In this document: positions 61,648 through 64,000 of the stretch, piece by piece
Layout of the letters: the number at the start of each line of letters is the position of its first letter
Numbering within the stretch: the stretch's first letter is position 1
Translations under genes and position numbers: made by a program
Assembly: GCA_036389485.1 (NCBI GenBank)
Contig: DASVPR010000050.1
Span: forward strand, 1 to 64,000
Length of the DNA: 64,000 nt
Source of the DNA: CADCVT01 sp036389485
GTDB lineage: Bacteria > Actinomycetota > Thermoleophilia > Solirubrobacterales > Solirubrobacteraceae
Direction: 5' to 3'
The notes under the pieces: model-generated
The model's input: only the letters and a program-made list of their open reading frames with translations
What the model was told of the DNA's origin: nothing
Databases searched by the model: none

Positions 61648-63078
61648 CTATGCAGCCGCGCGCAGGCGGGGACGGTCGCGCCGCGCGACGTCGACCGGCA
61701 GCCCGTCGCGCGGGCCGATCGTCGGCATTTGCCGGATCCGCAGTCGGTAGCCGGGCGCGACGGTCAGGCGGAACCGCGAGGCGAGCAGCGCGGCGATCGC
61801 ACGGACCTCGACCTGACCGAAGCGCATCCCGATGCAGGTCCGCGACCCGCCGCCGAACGGCACGTACGCGCCCTTCGGCAGCTTCGCCCGCGCCTCCGCG
61901 GTGAAGCGCTCCGGGCGGAACGCCTCCGGCTGCGGGAAGACGTGCGGCAGGTGGTGGCTCGCCCACGAGCAGTAGTTGACGAACGCGTTGCCGGGGACCT
62001 GCACGCCCGCGAACGTGAACGGCCGGTTCGAGCGGCGCGGCCCGACCCACGCCGGCGGGTACTTGCGCAGCGTCTCGTCGACGACCATCTCGAGGTAGGG
62101 GAGCGCGGTGCCGCCGACGTGCTCGGGCGCGATCGCGTCGACGCCGTCGAGCTCGTGCTCGAGCCGCTCGCGCACCTCCGGGTTGCGGCTGAGCTCGTAG
62201 AACAGGAAAGCGACGGTCGAGGTCGTCGTGTCGTGGCCGGCGAACAGCAGGGTCATGACCTCGTCGCGGACGTGGTCGTCGTCCAGCCGCGCGCGGTCCT
62301 CGTCGCGGGCGTCGAGGAGGAGCGAGAGGAGGTCGTCGCCGCGCTCGCCGGTCCTCCTTCGCCGCGCGATCTCGCCGAGGATGAGCCGGTCGAGCCGCGC
62401 GCGCGCCTGCTGCATCCGGCGGAAGGGCGACCCGGGGCCGCGCGCGACCTGCAGGAAGTAGTCGCGGCTGTAGTAGGAGAGCGCGTCCTCGAAGGCCTTG
62501 GCGGCGTCGAAGTCGCGGGCGGCGCGGTCGGGGTCGAGGCCGAAGAGCGCGCGCATCGCGATGCGCAGGGCGAGCCGGCGGGTCCAGTGGTAGAGGTCGA
62601 GGCGCGCGCCGGGCGTGATCGCGTCCACCGCACGCGCCGCCTCCTCCACGATCGTCTCGGTCGCCTTCGCGATCCGCTCGCGGTGGAAGACGGGGAGCAT
62701 CGCCTTGCGCGAGCGGCGGTGGAACTCGCCGTCGATCGTGAGCAGCCCGTCGCCGAGCAGCGGGATGAGGTCGCCCATGTGGCCGTCGCGCCAGCGGAAG
62801 TTGTCGGCGTGGGAGACGGTCACGTAGTGGTTGGCCTCCGGCCCGAGCATGAAGACCACGCGCCCGTGGAAGATCCGCAGCGTGAAGACCGGGCCGTAGC
62901 GCTCGTACGCGTCCAGCAGCAGCGGCAGGGGATGCTCGGCGAAGCGCTTCGTGCGGGCGAGGCTCGGCTTCGTGTCGCCGGGCGGGAAGGGGACGTCGGC
63001 GCTCAGCTCGACCCGCAGGTCGTCGACGAGCCGCCGCAGCGGGTTGGTCGAGACCGGAGGGGGCGGAGCCAGCGACAT
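61648..63078 (-). CDS. cytochrome P450 (second)
   Basis: A 476-residue P450. AGHDTTTSTVAF (I helix), ETLRKYPPAW (ExxR) and FGGGSRTCIGMRFGQVE with Cys415 are complete. The N terminus is proline-rich and not membrane-anchored. Its size and pattern resemble the long-chain (CYP110/CYP4-like) class more than short bacterial P450s; the substrate is unknown. It ends nine bases before the histidine kinase start and so may be in its operon. The two P450s of the window share only family motifs. Confidence 0.92.
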   Translation of the reverse strand: MSLAPPPPVSTNPLRRLVDDLRVELSADVPFPPGDTKPSLARTKRFAEHPLPLLLDAYERYGPVFTLRIFHGRVVFMLGPEANHYVTVSHADNFRWRDGHMGDLIPLLGDGLLTIDGEFHRRSRKAMLPVFHRERIAKATETIVEEAARAVDAITPGARLDLYHWTRRLALRIAMRALFGLDPDRAARDFDAAKAFEDALSYYSRDYFLQVARGPGSPFRRMQQARARLDRLILGEIARRRRTGERGDDLLSLLLDARDEDRARLDDDHVRDEVMTLLFAGHDTTTSTVAFLFYELSRNPEVRERLEHELDGVDAIAPEHVGGTALPYLEMVVDETLRKYPPAWVGPRRSNRPFTFAGVQVPGNAFVNYCSWASHHLPHVFPQPEAFRPERFTAEARAKLPKGAYVPFGGGSRTCIGMRFGQVEVRAIAALLASRFRLTVAPGYRLRIRQMPTIGPRDGLPVDVARRDRPRLRAAA

Positions 63079-63157
63079 CGCGGCGCCAAGCGTAATGGCT
63101 GGCTGGCCGCCCAGCCAACGTCACGCCTCTACGGCCCTCGCGCGCGGAGGCGGTGGC

Positions 63158-64000
63158 CTACGGCAACTCCGCGCCGGGGTCCTTCGGGGGGCGGGCGAGG
63201 GCCGGGAGGCGGGTGACCTTCTCGCATCCGGAGCCGGCGACGAGGAGGTCGACCGTGTCGGCGATGACGCGGTCGCGGCCGTCGCCGCAGTCGACGCGAT
63301 CCGGCTCGCCGTCACGGACGCGCAGGACGTCGTCGCCGTTGCCGCCGTGGACGAAGTCGGCCGTCGTGCCGTCCGCGGCCTCCTCAGGCCCGACGTCGCC
63401 CCACGCGAGCGCCCAGATGACGTCGTCGCCGTCGCCGCCGAACGCCTCGTCGGCGCCGAGGTTCGTGAAGATGCGGTCGTCGCCGGTGCCGCCGGTCAGC
63501 GTGTCGCGACCCGCGCCGCCGGCGACGTCGTCACGCCCGTCGCCCCCGTCGAGGACGTCGTCGCCGTCGCCGCCGCTCAGGCGATCCTCGCCGGGGAGTG
63601 CGCCCGGCCCGGGCGACCCGTCAAGCGTCGCATCGCCGCCGTCGATCTGGTCCGCGCCCGCGTTGCCGAGCAGGACGTCGTCCGCCGGCCCACCGTCGAC
63701 CACGTCGTCGCCCTCGCCGCCGGTCACCCAGTCGTCGCCCGCACCGCCGTTCAGTCCGAGGTCACTCCCGCCGCCGCCCCAGATCCGGTCCCGTCCGTCG
63801 TCCCCGTTGAGCGTGTCGCGGCCGTCGCCGCCGCTCAGCCGATCGGCGTCCGGTCCGCCGTCGACGACGTCGTCGCCGGCGAGGGATCGAACGACGTCCC
63901 GCCCGGCCCGCGCGTCGATGACGTCCACGTCGGGAGTGCCCGTCAGGCGGTCGCGTCCATCGGTCCCGGTGACCACGGCAGCCGCCGCCGCACCCGCGCA
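63158..64000 (-). CDS. RTX-type calcium-binding repeat protein (cut by right edge)
   Basis: At least 280 residues, open through the right edge. Many GGxGxDxLx nonapeptides are visible: GGDGRDTLNGDDGRDRIWG, GGEGDDVVDGG, GGNGDDVLRV and others, typical of hemolysin-type Ca2+ parallel beta-rolls. The C terminus has two Cys (VDCGDG, AGSGCEKV) in place of a type I secretion tail. At the edge the sequence reads AGAAAAAVVTGTDG, the end of a signal peptide, so only the first ~20-30 residues are missing. An exported, calcium-folded surface protein is likely. Confidence 0.82.
   Translation of the reverse strand, partial: CAGAAAAAVVTGTDGRDRLTGTPDVDVIDARAGRDVVRSLAGDDVVDGGPDADRLSGGDGRDTLNGDDGRDRIWGGGGSDLGLNGGAGDDWVTGGEGDDVVDGGPADDVLLGNAGADQIDGGDATLDGSPGPGALPGEDRLSGGDGDDVLDGGDGRDDVAGGAGRDTLTGGTGDDRIFTNLGADEAFGGDGDDVIWALAWGDVGPEEAADGTTADFVHGGNGDDVLRVRDGEPDRVDCGDGRDRVIADTVDLLVAGSGCEKVTRLPALARPPKDPGAELP

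Overview
The window is GC-rich actinobacterial chromosome. The lineage looks like Thermoleophilia/Solirubrobacterales (Conexibacter- or Solirubrobacter-like). This is inferred from protein style: frequent GTG/TTG starts, an HspR-type heat-shock operon, inositol-lipid genes, secreted proteins with Arg/Cys-rich C-terminal domains and DGDGDG-type calcium loops, and an archaeal-type AspRS. No rRNA gene, integrase, transposase or CRISPR array was seen. Coding density is high, with many 1-4 base start/stop overlaps (ATGA, GTGA, TGATG and apparently CTGA).

Layout. 1-1.7 kb: a DyP-type peroxidase cut by the left edge, preceded by two paralogous small proteins. 1.7-4.4 kb: ino1, a CDP-alcohol phosphatidyltransferase and a PAP2/Aur1-like enzyme, a likely inositol-phospholipid set. 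4.4-7.6 kb: two tandem paralogous multi-pass membrane proteins, one carrying an in-frame triplet of a 13-bp palindrome. 7.6-10.3 kb: CAP-domain protein, PfkB kinase, endonuclease III and a GNAT acetyltransferase. 10.2-14.5 kb: dnaK-grpE-dnaJ-hspR. 14.5-19.2 kb: a secreted beta-propeller, an acidic membrane protein, and clpB with its own HspR-like operator. 19.3-22.2 kb: two secreted thrombospondin-type-3 paralogues.

22.2-39.1 kb is a broken-up purine biosynthesis region: GYD protein, purD-purE-purB, then purC-purS-purQ-purL, purF, recQ-purN and purH. Unrelated genes sit between the blocks: a DUF11/PASTA protein, a lone flagellin, a lipoprotein and an acidic repeat protein. Together these encode most of PRPP-to-IMP plus PurB. 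purM and purK are not in the window, and PurE is an atypical variant.

39.1-49.9 kb: lipoprotein, P450, SF2 helicase facing an HNH protein, tRNA-Lys and tRNA-Glu, an SDR lacking the YxxxK dyad, tRNA-Val, a small membrane protein, an unusual BNR-propeller pair, archaeal-type aspS and a phosphopantetheinyl transferase. 49.8-58.4 kb: an LVIVD-repeat secreted protein, a complete PotABCD-type ABC importer, a UspA-like protein, and a minus-strand run of a small membrane protein, a class-A-beta-lactamase-fold protein and a Na+/H+ antiporter. The last two of these seem to start at CTG. 58.4-64 kb: a frameshifted gene, a GT2 enzyme, a 24/27-bp tandem repeat, GT2 plus histidine kinase, a second P450, and an RTX-type protein cut by the right edge.

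The clearest regulatory signal is a pair of 25-bp inverted repeats of identical geometry over the dnaK and clpB promoters, fitting HspR autoregulation. No complete unknown system stands out. The best leads are the DyP-associated paralogue pair, the in-frame palindromic element, the purF leader hairpin and the CTG-start candidates.
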